Shown in pieces: positions 25,555 to 32,680 of a stretch of 64,000 bases of DNA. A model generated the notes under the pieces. That model ran no database searches. It saw only the letters and a program-made list of their open reading frames with translations, and was not told the origin of the DNA. The first letter of the stretch is position 1. Each line of letters opens with the position of its first letter. Source of the stretch: Nonomuraea fuscirosea. Its GTDB lineage: Bacteria; Actinomycetota; Actinomycetes; Streptosporangiales; Streptosporangiaceae. The stretch covers positions 62,001 through 126,000 of the forward strand of contig NZ_PVNG01000017.1 in assembly GCF_003001935.1 (NCBI RefSeq), read 5' to 3'. The position numbers and the translations under genes were made by a program.

Positions 25555-25998
25555 ATGCGTGCGCGCGATCTGATCACCGATTTTCCGACCGTTACCCTGG
25601 ACACATCCATCGCGGCGGCGGCACGGCTGCTGGCCCAGCAGCGGCTGCCCGGGCTGATCGTGGTCGATGAACAAGGGCTGCCCTTGAGTGTCCTGCCCGG
25701 CACACAGGTGCTGCGCCTGGCGGTGCCGGACTACTGTCAGGAAGATCCTGCGCTTGCCCGGGTGGTGGACGAGGAACACGCCGACCGGTTCCTGCGGTCG
25801 TTGGCCGACCGTACGGTGCGCGACGCGTTGCCGCCACGGCCTCGTGAGCTTCCCATCACCGATCCCGATGCCACGTTGCTCGAGATGGCTGCGTTGATGG
25901 CCCGAACGCGCAGCCCGTTGGTGGCCGTGGTGGACGACGGGCAGCTACGTGGCGCCGTGACCCTGCAGACGCTGCTGGACCGGGCGGTGTCCGCGTGA
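25555..25998 (+). CDS. CBS-domain protein
   Basis: 147 residues with two CBS motifs: MRARDLITDFPTVTLDTSIA, then LPGLIVVDEQGLPLSVLPG; and LPITDPDATLLEMAALMART followed by SPLVAVVDDGQLRGAVT. CBS pairs bind adenine nucleotides, including c-di-AMP in some transporters, and regulate partner proteins. Its stop overlaps the permease GTG by 4 bp (GTGA), so it is probably the regulatory subunit of that permease. Confidence 0.9.
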   Translation: MRARDLITDFPTVTLDTSIAAAARLLAQQRLPGLIVVDEQGLPLSVLPGTQVLRLAVPDYCQEDPALARVVDEEHADRFLRSLADRTVRDALPPRPRELPITDPDATLLEMAALMARTRSPLVAVVDDGQLRGAVTLQTLLDRAVSA

Positions 25999-27284
25999 CG
26001 GTCACTGCCTGGGCGGCGGTGGCGGTCTTTCTCGGCGCCTACGCGCTGATCGCCAGCGAGAAGATCCACCGCGTCGCGGCAGCGCTCGGCGGGGCCGGGA
26101 TCATGCTGCTGATCCACGCCACCGACGCCGAGGCCGCGTTCTTCTCCGAAGAGACCGGCATCGACTGGAACGTCATCTTCCTGCTGCTCGGCATGATGGT
26201 CATCGTCGGTGTGCTCAAGCAGACCGGCGTTTTCGAATATCTGGCGATCTGGGCGGCCAAGCGCGCCAGGGGGCGGCCGTATCGGCTGATGGTCTTGCTG
26301 GTCGTGATCACCGCCTTGGCGTCGGCGCTGCTGGACAACGTCACCACGGTGCTGCTGATCGCGCCGGTGACGTTCCTGGTGTGCGAGCGGCTGGCGCTGC
26401 CGGCGGCGCCGTTCCTCATCGCCGAGGCGATGGCCTCGAACATCGGCGGGGCCGCCACCCTGGTCGGCGACCCGCCGAACATCATCATCGCCAGCCGGGG
26501 CGGGCTGAGCTTCAACGACTTCCTCGTGCACATGGCGCCGATGGTCGTCGTGCTGATGATCGTATATATCGGTATGTGCCGTTTCCTGTTCCGCAAGTTC
26601 TTCGTCTACGACCCGGAACGGGCAGCGGAGATCATGGCGCTGAACGAGCGGGAGGCCATCGCCGACCGCCGGTTGCTGTGGCAGTCGCTGGCCGTGCTGG
26701 CGCTGGTCATGGCGGCGTTCGTGCTGCACCCGGTGCTGCACTACGAGCCGTCGGTGGTCGCCGTGCTGGGTGCCGGGGTGCTGGTGGCCGCGACCCGGGT
26801 CACCGCTGAGGAGGCGATCCGCGAAGTCGAGTGGCCGACGCTGGTGTTCTTCGCCGGGCTGTTCGTCATGGTCGGGTCGCTGGTGGAGACGGGGGTGATC
26901 CCGCAGATCGCCAAGGCGGCGGCCGAAGCCACCCAGGGGCAGCTGGGCTTCGCCACGATGCTGTTGCTGTGGGCATCGGGCGGGTTGTCGGCGATCGTGG
27001 ACAACATCCCGTACGTGGCCACCATGAGCCCTATCGTCGCCGAGCTCGTCCAGGCCAACGGCGGCAATGAGCACGCCCAGGTGCTCTGGTGGGCTCTGGC
27101 CTTCGGCGCCGACCTCGGCGGCAACGCCACAGCGGTGGGCGCGGCGGCCAACGTGGTCGTGTTGGGCATCGCCGCCCGCAACGGCACCCCGATCAGCTTC
27201 TGGCAGTTCACCCGCTATGGCCTGGTCGTGACCGTGGTGACGATTGCGTTGTGCGTGCCGTACCTGTGGCTGCGCTACCTGTGA
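25995..27284 (+). CDS. ArsB/NhaD-type ion permease (IT superfamily)
   Basis: 429 residues, about 11 membrane helices. The duplicated signature reads EAMASNIGGAATLVGDPPNI in the first half and GADLGGNATAVGAAANVVVL in the second, as in ArsB/NhaD/P-protein/SLC13 carriers. A TALASALLDNVTTVLLIAPV segment is also conserved. Substrate could be Na+/H+ (NhaD-like), arsenite or a dicarboxylate; the company of NhaA, KtrB and CPA1 antiporters under one leader element favours a cation role (inference). Start GTG. Confidence 0.85.
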   Translation: MTVTAWAAVAVFLGAYALIASEKIHRVAAALGGAGIMLLIHATDAEAAFFSEETGIDWNVIFLLLGMMVIVGVLKQTGVFEYLAIWAAKRARGRPYRLMVLLVVITALASALLDNVTTVLLIAPVTFLVCERLALPAAPFLIAEAMASNIGGAATLVGDPPNIIIASRGGLSFNDFLVHMAPMVVVLMIVYIGMCRFLFRKFFVYDPERAAEIMALNEREAIADRRLLWQSLAVLALVMAAFVLHPVLHYEPSVVAVLGAGVLVAATRVTAEEAIREVEWPTLVFFAGLFVMVGSLVETGVIPQIAKAAAEATQGQLGFATMLLLWASGGLSAIVDNIPYVATMSPIVAELVQANGGNEHAQVLWWALAFGADLGGNATAVGAAANVVVLGIAARNGTPISFWQFTRYGLVVTVVTIALCVPYLWLRYL

Positions 27285-27375
27285 GGCTGCGCTCCCTCGG
27301 CTCCGGCGCTCGGGTACCGGCCGATACCGGCGTTGGCACTACCGTCCGGCTCGCCACCGAAGGAGCGTGAGATCG

Positions 27376-27801
27376 TTGACTGACAACGAGCACTCCGGCC
27401 AGACCGAAAGCCCGCCTGATGCCCCACTCCAGCCCGCGGATTCCCCTTCGGACGACTTCTCCGTCAGGGTTCGCATCCGCGGCGATGTCCTCCTGATCGA
27501 GCTCAAAGGCCTTCTTGCCGGCCCATCCGTCGACATGCTCCAGATGTACGTCGTCAGCACGCTGGCCACACACGTCTCGCCAAAGGTGATCATGGACATC
27601 GACGGGGTCACCCTGATGGACGAGGCTGGGCTCGGCGTTCTGCGTACCGCCACCTACCGAGCGCGCGAAGCAGGCGGGCGGCTGGTCATCGCCGGCGGCC
27701 ACCGCCTTCTCGACGCAGATGTCAACGGCCTGGAGCGTGCGGCGACGATCAGTGACGCCTTCTCCGGCCTGAACGCTTCCGGCGGCACCGCAAGCAGCTG
27801 A
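27376..27801 (+). CDS. STAS-domain anti-sigma factor antagonist
   Basis: 141 residues from a TTG start with AGGAG ten bases upstream. An acidic, disordered N-terminus (about 30 residues) precedes a STAS domain: VRVRIRGDVLLIELKGLLAG, then VIMDIDGVTLMDEAGLGVLR, where the usual DSSG phospho-serine motif is DEAG, lacking the serine. It may therefore be an unphosphorylatable, constitutive antagonist. It stands alone with no kinase gene nearby. Confidence 0.85.
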   Translation: MTDNEHSGQTESPPDAPLQPADSPSDDFSVRVRIRGDVLLIELKGLLAGPSVDMLQMYVVSTLATHVSPKVIMDIDGVTLMDEAGLGVLRTATYRAREAGGRLVIAGGHRLLDADVNGLERAATISDAFSGLNASGGTASS

Positions 27802-27915
27802 TCCGCCGGCTCCGCACGTGACCAGGGTCATGATCCGGAGCCGGGCCACTGGTCAGGACCTGCAACCCACTGACGACGACTACCTGCACCCGGCCGACCC
27901 GGCACTGGTTCTCCG

Positions 27916-28071
27916 TCACCTTAGCGAGATCGCCCAGTAAGTGGCGTGCCATCGGGTGCGCCGCGACCAGGCACGGCGACGCGGCAGATGCACGCCGACG
28001 ACGACCCAGCCGAATCCGGTCAGCGGGGAGAGGTGTTCGAGCAGCCCCGCGGAGCAGCGCCGCAAGGGCAT
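27916..28071 (-). CDS. Possible 51-residue protein downstream of leader element E
   Basis: The frame begins MPLRRCSAGLLEHLSPLTGF, continues with a short hydrophobic run GWVVVGVHLP, and ends in an Arg/Trp-rich tail (RRRAWSRRTRWHATYW). It starts about 50 nt after copy E of the element, like the transporter genes after their copies. No family is recognised, and it could be a decayed transporter end. Confidence 0.3.
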   Translation of the reverse strand: MPLRRCSAGLLEHLSPLTGFGWVVVGVHLPRRRAWSRRTRWHATYWAISLR

Positions 28072-28121
28072 GAGAGGTCATCGGTGAATCCTCCACTTCT
28101 CCGTGGCGACCAACGCCGGGG

Positions 28122-28158
28122 GCCGACCAGACTTCCCGGCTCCCTTGCATGTGATACA
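28122..28158 (-). promoter_or_regulatory. Leader element copy E
   Basis: Coding-strand (minus) GCCGGGAAGTCTGGTCGGC occupies 28140 to 28122. At the 12-base spacing seen elsewhere the hexamer is TGTATC, a weaker -10 than in other copies. An ATG at 28149 just before the element opens a frame reading MQGSREVWSAPGV. No transporter gene follows, only the 51-codon frame. Confidence 0.5.
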
Positions 28159-28162
28159 TCTA

Positions 28163-28180
28163 TTTTAGCTTATGCTGAAA
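28163..28180. promoter_or_regulatory. MarR/GbsR-type palindrome
   Basis: The pattern TTT-N-AGC-N4-GCT-N-AAA is fully symmetric and lies 27 bp upstream of the regulator ATG in an AT-rich promoter region, the expected place for autoregulation. Confidence 0.55.
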
Positions 28181-28206
28181 TTACTGTAAGAGAGGGTTTT
28201 GGCGGT

Positions 28207-28659
28207 ATGACGGAACAGGATCCGCTGCTGGAATGGGTGGAGCGGGTGGCCATGTACCTGGCTCGCGACGGGGTGCCACCGATCGCCGGGCGGGTGCTCG
28301 GCTGGCTGATGGTGTGCGATCCACCGGAGCAGTCCGCCGGGCAGATCAGCCAGGCCATCGGCGCCAGCCGCGCCTCGCTGACCTCCAACCTGCGGCTGCT
28401 GTCCAGCATGGGTTTCCTCGCCTGGCGTACCCGGCCGGGCGAGCGCACCGTCTACTACCGGATGGCCGGGGACGCCTGGGCGGTGGTGGTGCGTAAGCAG
28501 ATCGCCGGTCTCACCTCGTTCCTGGACATCACCCGCGACGGCCTGGATCTGGTCGGGCCGGACGACGAGCGGGCCGAACGCATTCGCCAGGCGCACACCA
28601 CCTTCGAATGGATGGCCAAGGTGTTCCAGAACGCGCCACTTCCCGGGGAGGAGACATGA
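28207..28659 (+). CDS. GbsR/MarR-family regulator
   Basis: 150 residues. Winged-helix text: IAGRVLGWLMVCDPPEQSAG, then QISQAIGASRASLTSNLRLL and GFLAWRTRPGERTVYYRM. It resembles the GbsR branch of MarR regulators and is similar in layout to the regulator at 32228. The ATGA overlap couples it to an FAD monooxygenase. It probably senses a drug-like ligand and releases the palindrome upstream. Confidence 0.88.
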   Translation: MTEQDPLLEWVERVAMYLARDGVPPIAGRVLGWLMVCDPPEQSAGQISQAIGASRASLTSNLRLLSSMGFLAWRTRPGERTVYYRMAGDAWAVVVRKQIAGLTSFLDITRDGLDLVGPDDERAERIRQAHTTFEWMAKVFQNAPLPGEET

Positions 28660-29852
28660 ACGGGCACGCGATCGTGGTGGGCGGCGGCATCGGCGGCCTG
28701 GCCGCCGCTCTGGCGCTGCGGCGGATCGGCTGGCGGGCCACCGTACTGGAACGCGCCCCCGCGCCGGGTGAGATCGGCGCCGGCATGTCGCAGTCCCCGA
28801 ACGCGATGCGAGCCCTGGACGAGTTCGGCGTCGGCGAGCAGGCGCGCGCCAAGGGGGCGCCCTCCTACTCGGCCGGCAACCTGCGCCTGCCCGACGGCCG
28901 TTACCTGCAGCGCGCCCGCCGGGGCGACGTGACGCCGCTGCTCGCCTTCCACCGCGCCGACCTGCACGGGCTGCTGCTGGAGGCGGTGCCCGCCGGCTGG
29001 GTCCATCCCGGCACGGAGGTCACCGGTCTGCGCCAGGACGACCGCGGTGTGACGGTCACCTGGGACGGCGGCGAGGCGGGCGCGGACCTCGTGATCGGCG
29101 CTGACGGCATCCGCAGCGCCGTACGCCGCATGGTGTGGCCGGACGCGTCTGCCCCGCGTTTCCTGGGCCGCACCGCCTGGCTCGGCGTCGCGGACACCAG
29201 CGGCTGGGGAGCCTCGGCGGAGGACGTCACGACGCCCCCCGACGGACTGTCGGGCAGCGTCACCATGGGCTCAGGCGGCTACTTCCTCATCCACCCGATC
29301 AGCCGCGGCCGCACCTACTGGGCCTTCGTCACGACCGCCGACCGGCCGGACCTGCGCTACGCGCGGGAGAAGGCGGAGGTGGCCGGCCGCCTGGCGGCCT
29401 GGCATCAGCCGATCCCCGGCCTGATCGCGGCCACACCGGACGAGGCCGTGATCCACATCGACATCCGCGACCTGGACCCGCTGCCCACGTATGTCCGCGG
29501 CCGGGTGGCGCTGCTGGGCGACGCCGCCCACGCGATGAGCCCCGACCGCGGTCAGGGCGCCGGACAGTCCATCGAGGACGCGGTCGTGCTGGCCGCCGCC
29601 CTGCACGCCGAGGCCGGCATCGACGCCGCGTTGGCCCGCTACGACACTGAGCGCCGGCCCCGTACCCAGGCCACCGCCCGGGGCGCCCGCGCGGACGGTC
29701 GCCGCACCACGTCCGCGGCGGCGCACCGGGCTCTGGCCGCCATGATCCGGCTCATGCCCGCACCGGTGTGGCGTCGCGGCATCGCGGCCGACGGCAACGC
29801 CACCTGGCGGTGGCGGCCACCGCGCCTGCCGGAGCCGACCACACACGCTTGA
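28656..29852 (+). CDS. FAD-dependent monooxygenase (Tet(X)/salicylate hydroxylase-like)
   Basis: 398 residues. MNGHAIVVGGGIGGLAAALALR carries GxGxxG. DLVIGADGIRSAVRRMVWPD is the DG motif and RVALLGDAAHAMSPDRGQGAG the GD motif. It is a single-component flavin hydroxylase of PHBH fold, able to hydroxylate aromatic or tetracycline-like compounds. Coupling to its regulator suggests substrate-induced expression, consistent with detoxification. Confidence 0.9.
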   Translation: MNGHAIVVGGGIGGLAAALALRRIGWRATVLERAPAPGEIGAGMSQSPNAMRALDEFGVGEQARAKGAPSYSAGNLRLPDGRYLQRARRGDVTPLLAFHRADLHGLLLEAVPAGWVHPGTEVTGLRQDDRGVTVTWDGGEAGADLVIGADGIRSAVRRMVWPDASAPRFLGRTAWLGVADTSGWGASAEDVTTPPDGLSGSVTMGSGGYFLIHPISRGRTYWAFVTTADRPDLRYAREKAEVAGRLAAWHQPIPGLIAATPDEAVIHIDIRDLDPLPTYVRGRVALLGDAAHAMSPDRGQGAGQSIEDAVVLAAALHAEAGIDAALARYDTERRPRTQATARGARADGRRTTSAAAHRALAAMIRLMPAPVWRRGIAADGNATWRWRPPRLPEPTTHA

Positions 29853-29890
29853 TACGACGAGCCCTCGCAGATGACGGCGCCGGCGGAACC

Positions 29891-30757
29891 TCAGGCGAGG
29901 AAGGCAAGGATTCTCGCGGCGAGGCGCGAATAGCCGGGGCCGAACCAGATCATATGGCTGTCGGCCTGGCTGACCGCCAGTTCGGCGCTCGGTATCGTCG
30001 CGACCAGGGACTCGGCATGGGTGAAGGGCACCGACCGATCGTGGCGGGTCGCCATGACCAGTGTGGGCTGGGTGACCTGCGCGGCGCAGTCCGGTACGGG
30101 GAGCATGTCGGCGACGAAGCCGCGACCCGATCGCATCGAGGCGAACAGGCAGATGAGCAGGCTGCGCTCGGCGGCGGACAAGTTCCTCAGCACCTGACCC
30201 ACGGGCAGGACCGACAGGTCGCGGAGAAGCAGACGCAGTCCCAAGGAGGGCGCCACGCGGAGCAGGAGGCGCAGGATCGCCCAGGTGCCGGCCTCCACCC
30301 GCCCATCGAAGACCGCCCGGCCGCCCAGCCGGGTCAGCCGGTCGGGCCAGGGCAGAAATCCGACCGAGCTCTGCAGGATGACCCGCTCGACCAGGTGCGG
30401 GTGGCGGGCGGCCAGGCTCAGCGCGGTGCGCCCACCGGCCGAGATTCCCACGACCGCGGCGAGGCGGTCGATCCCCAGAACCTCGCAGAGCTGGGCGGTG
30501 GCGTCGGCGAAGCCGGCCGCCGTGGTGCCGGTGGCCAGCGGCGTCCGCCCGTATCCGGGACGCGAAGGGGCCAGCACCGAGCAGCCGGCGTCGGCGTAGA
30601 CCTCCTCGCCCAACGCCAGCCCCGCCCGCATGTGACCGCCGTGGAACAGCACCACCGTCCTGGGCCCGTCTCCCTCCAGGCGATACTCCACCGGCCCCGC
30701 CGTCAGCTCGGCGACGACGCTGGCGCGCTCGGAACAAGCTTGGGAAGTGGCCGTCAC
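29891..30757 (-). CDS. Alpha/beta hydrolase
   Basis: 288 residues from a GTG that overlaps the antiporter stop (GTGA). It has the oxyanion strand VVLFHGGHMRAGLALG, nucleophile elbow VVGISAGGRTALSLA (Ser in GISAG), acid MATRHDRSVPF and catalytic His near the C-terminus (SQADSHMIWFG). Substrate unknown. It is translationally coupled to a CPA1 antiporter, an unusual pairing. Confidence 0.88.
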   Translation of the reverse strand: MTATSQACSERASVVAELTAGPVEYRLEGDGPRTVVLFHGGHMRAGLALGEEVYADAGCSVLAPSRPGYGRTPLATGTTAAGFADATAQLCEVLGIDRLAAVVGISAGGRTALSLAARHPHLVERVILQSSVGFLPWPDRLTRLGGRAVFDGRVEAGTWAILRLLLRVAPSLGLRLLLRDLSVLPVGQVLRNLSAAERSLLICLFASMRSGRGFVADMLPVPDCAAQVTQPTLVMATRHDRSVPFTHAESLVATIPSAELAVSQADSHMIWFGPGYSRLAARILAFLA

Positions 30758-31998
30758 GGTGTCTTCTCGGGTTGGTGGGGAGGGCGTTCCCGCCGGCGGA
30801 TCTTGCTGGTGACGGTGCCGTACCAGGTCGGGAGATCCCGCTCGTCGTCGAACCAGCGGGCGACCACGATGTCGGTGGAGGAGTGCAGCAGGATCGACAG
30901 CACGATGGTGACGGCGACGAGCTGGAACACCGGCACGGCGGCGGCGATGCCGGAGCCGAGCACCAGGAGCCCGTAGACCACGGAGGCGAATCCCTTGGGC
31001 CCGAACCAGGCCACCGCCGCCTGCTCGCGTACGCCCAGTCCTGAGCGCAGGAACGACAGCCAGATCGCGACGGGGCGGGCCACGATCAGCGCGAGCACCG
31101 CGAACAGCCATCCCTGCCAGCCGACCGAGCCGAGCAGCGCGGGGGTGATGAGAGCGCCGAACACGAGCAGCGCAGCGAGTTTGAACACTTCGGCGATCAG
31201 CTCGCCGAAGTGTTCGAACGACTCGCGCTGCCGGGGCCCGAAGGTGGCCACGGTGATCCCGGCGGAGAAGGCGGCCAGGAACAGGTTGCCGTGGGTGGCC
31301 TTGCCGACGGCCAGCACGAGCAGGCCGATGGCCAGGGCGTTGAGCGGCTCGTAGGCGGTGGAGGCGGCGAACCAGCGGGTCCGCTCCAGCTTGATCGCCA
31401 CCCACGGGACGGCGACCCCGATGACGATGCCGAGCCCGAGCTCCAGGCCCAGCTCTCCCAGGTGCAGGTCCTCGGATCCGGCCGCGACCGCGAGGAAGAG
31501 GATGACGAACGGCAGCGCCAGGCCGTCGTTGACGCCGGATTCGACGTTGAGCAGTTGCCGCAGCCGGGGCGGCACCTTCTCGTTGCCGACCAGGGCGGCG
31601 GCGAAGACCGGATCGGTGGGCGCGAGGATGGCGCCGATCAGCAGCGACTCGATCCAGCCCAGCCCGAGCAGGTAGTGCGCCCCGGCGGCGGTGATGACCA
31701 AGGTCAGCGGCAGGCCCCAGCCGAGCGCCCGGCCGGGCAGCCGCCAGGCGCTGCGCAACTCGGCCCAGCCGACCCGCATGCCGTCGGTGAACAGCACGGT
31801 GAACAACGCCAGCTCGGCCAGCGTCGCCACCAGGTCGTCACCGGGCCGTAGCGAGATGACACCGAGCACGCCGTCACCCAGCACGAACCCGGCCACCAGG
31901 AACAACGCGGCGGTGGACAGGATGGTGCGGTGGGCCAGACTGGACAGCAGCACCGCCAGCAGCAGCACACCCGCGAACGCGGTCAGCAGCACACCCAT
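30754..31998 (-). CDS. CPA1-type Na+(K+)/H+ antiporter
   Basis: About 414 residues, 12 hydrophobic segments. Antiporter motifs: GAILAPTDPVFAAALVG, LNVESGVNDGLALPFVILF (the acidic ND/ES ion site) and AWFGPKGFASVVYG. The ATG at 31998 overlaps the stop of an 8-codon upstream frame (TGATG). A GTG at 32010 is the alternative start, but neither has a good Shine-Dalgarno site of its own, so coupling from the small frame is plausible. The leader carries copy F of the repeated element. Confidence 0.9.
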   Translation of the reverse strand: MGVLLTAFAGVLLLAVLLSSLAHRTILSTAALFLVAGFVLGDGVLGVISLRPGDDLVATLAELALFTVLFTDGMRVGWAELRSAWRLPGRALGWGLPLTLVITAAGAHYLLGLGWIESLLIGAILAPTDPVFAAALVGNEKVPPRLRQLLNVESGVNDGLALPFVILFLAVAAGSEDLHLGELGLELGLGIVIGVAVPWVAIKLERTRWFAASTAYEPLNALAIGLLVLAVGKATHGNLFLAAFSAGITVATFGPRQRESFEHFGELIAEVFKLAALLVFGALITPALLGSVGWQGWLFAVLALIVARPVAIWLSFLRSGLGVREQAAVAWFGPKGFASVVYGLLVLGSGIAAAVPVFQLVAVTIVLSILLHSSTDIVVARWFDDERDLPTWYGTVTSKIRRRERPPHQPEKTP

Positions 31999-32024
31999 CA
32001 CAGGTGCCACATGGGGGTCGTCAT
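31998..32024 (-). CDS. Short upstream frame MTTPMWHL before the antiporter
   Basis: Eight codons with GGAAAGG properly spaced upstream, ending in TGA that shares bases with the antiporter ATG. It looks like a device for translational coupling. It could also be chance. Confidence 0.35.
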   Translation of the reverse strand: MTTPMWHL

Positions 32025-32061
32025 GGAACGGCCTTTCCAGTCGGTTGACTCACACGATCTT

Positions 32062-32097
32062 GCCGACCAGACTTCCCGGCGCTCCGCCCCCACCCTA
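32062..32097 (-). promoter_or_regulatory. Leader element copy F with -10 box (CPA1 antiporter)
   Basis: Coding-strand GCCGGGAAGTCTGGTCGGC (32080 to 32062) follows TAGGGT (32097-32092) after 11 bases, about 64 bp upstream of the antiporter ATG. The flank GGAGC matches copy C. Confidence 0.65.
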
Positions 32098-32184
32098 GCA
32101 GGGGCTGCCATCACGGTGGTGCTCGTCACTCCATGAGGGTGACCAGAGGACAGTTCGGCCGGAGTACTGGACCCAATGATTGCA

Positions 32185-32214
32185 CGATTTGTTCGGAACT
32201 ATCCGAACAAATCG
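32185..32214. promoter_or_regulatory. Perfect 13-bp palindrome before the GbsR/MarR gene
   Basis: CGATTTGTTCGGA and TCCGAACAAATCG flank a 4-base centre, a perfect 13-bp dyad ending 13 bp before the GTG start at 32228. The size and position suit autorepression by the MarR-type protein encoded next. Confidence 0.75.
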
Positions 32215-32227
32215 ATATGCTCGGCTG

Positions 32228-32680
32228 GTGAGCGTTGACGAGTTTGTAGAGAACGCCGGGCTCTTCTACGAGCGGCTCGGGCTGAGCCGCACGTCGGGCC
32301 GCGTCATGGGCTGGTTGCTGACCGCCGACACCTCCGGCGCCGACGCGCCCGCGCTGACCGAGGCGCTGGCCGTGGCCAAGAGCAGCATGAGCGTCGCGCT
32401 GCGGCAACTCGAACAGGCGGGCCTCATCGAGCGGTTCCGGGTGCGCGGCGAGCGGCGCGACCGCTACCGGCTGGCCGAGGACGTCTTCGCCCGTGCCTTC
32501 CGCGCGAAGATGGCCGAGTTCGAGGGCTTCCTGGCTCTGGCCGAGCAGGGGCTGCGCGCGGTGGGCGACGACCCGGAGCGCCGGCGGCGGCTGGAGCTCA
32601 TGCGCGACATGTACGCGTTCATGATGGACCGCTTCCCTCGTCTGCTGGACGAGTGGGACGAGCTCAAGGAGCAGCGATGA
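32228..32680 (+). CDS. GbsR/MarR-family regulator
   Basis: 150 residues from GTG (VSVDEFVENAGLFYERLGLS). Winged helix: SGRVMGWLLTADTSGADAPA, then LTEALAVAKSSMSVALRQLE and GLIERFRVRGERRDRYRL. It is a paralogue-like relative of the regulator at 28207. Its stop overlaps the glycosyltransferase ATG (ATGA), so regulator and enzyme form one unit behind a perfect palindrome. Confidence 0.9.
   Translation: MSVDEFVENAGLFYERLGLSRTSGRVMGWLLTADTSGADAPALTEALAVAKSSMSVALRQLEQAGLIERFRVRGERRDRYRLAEDVFARAFRAKMAEFEGFLALAEQGLRAVGDDPERRRRLELMRDMYAFMMDRFPRLLDEWDELKEQR

Larger units (their letters stand above)
27802..28206. other. Intergenic region with leader element E and MarR operator
   Basis: This gap holds, on the minus strand, copy E of the 19-nt element and the 51-codon frame it would serve, and at the right end the promoter and palindrome of the GbsR/MarR gene. 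Outside these I see nothing. Confidence 0.5.

Noticed and set aside
10949..32080. The 19-nt element as a cobalamin or c-di-AMP riboswitch
   Set aside because: GGGAAG resembles part of the cobalamin core, but the other conserved blocks are missing and the conserved part is only about 24 nt. It is also far too short for the c-di-AMP (ydaO) type.
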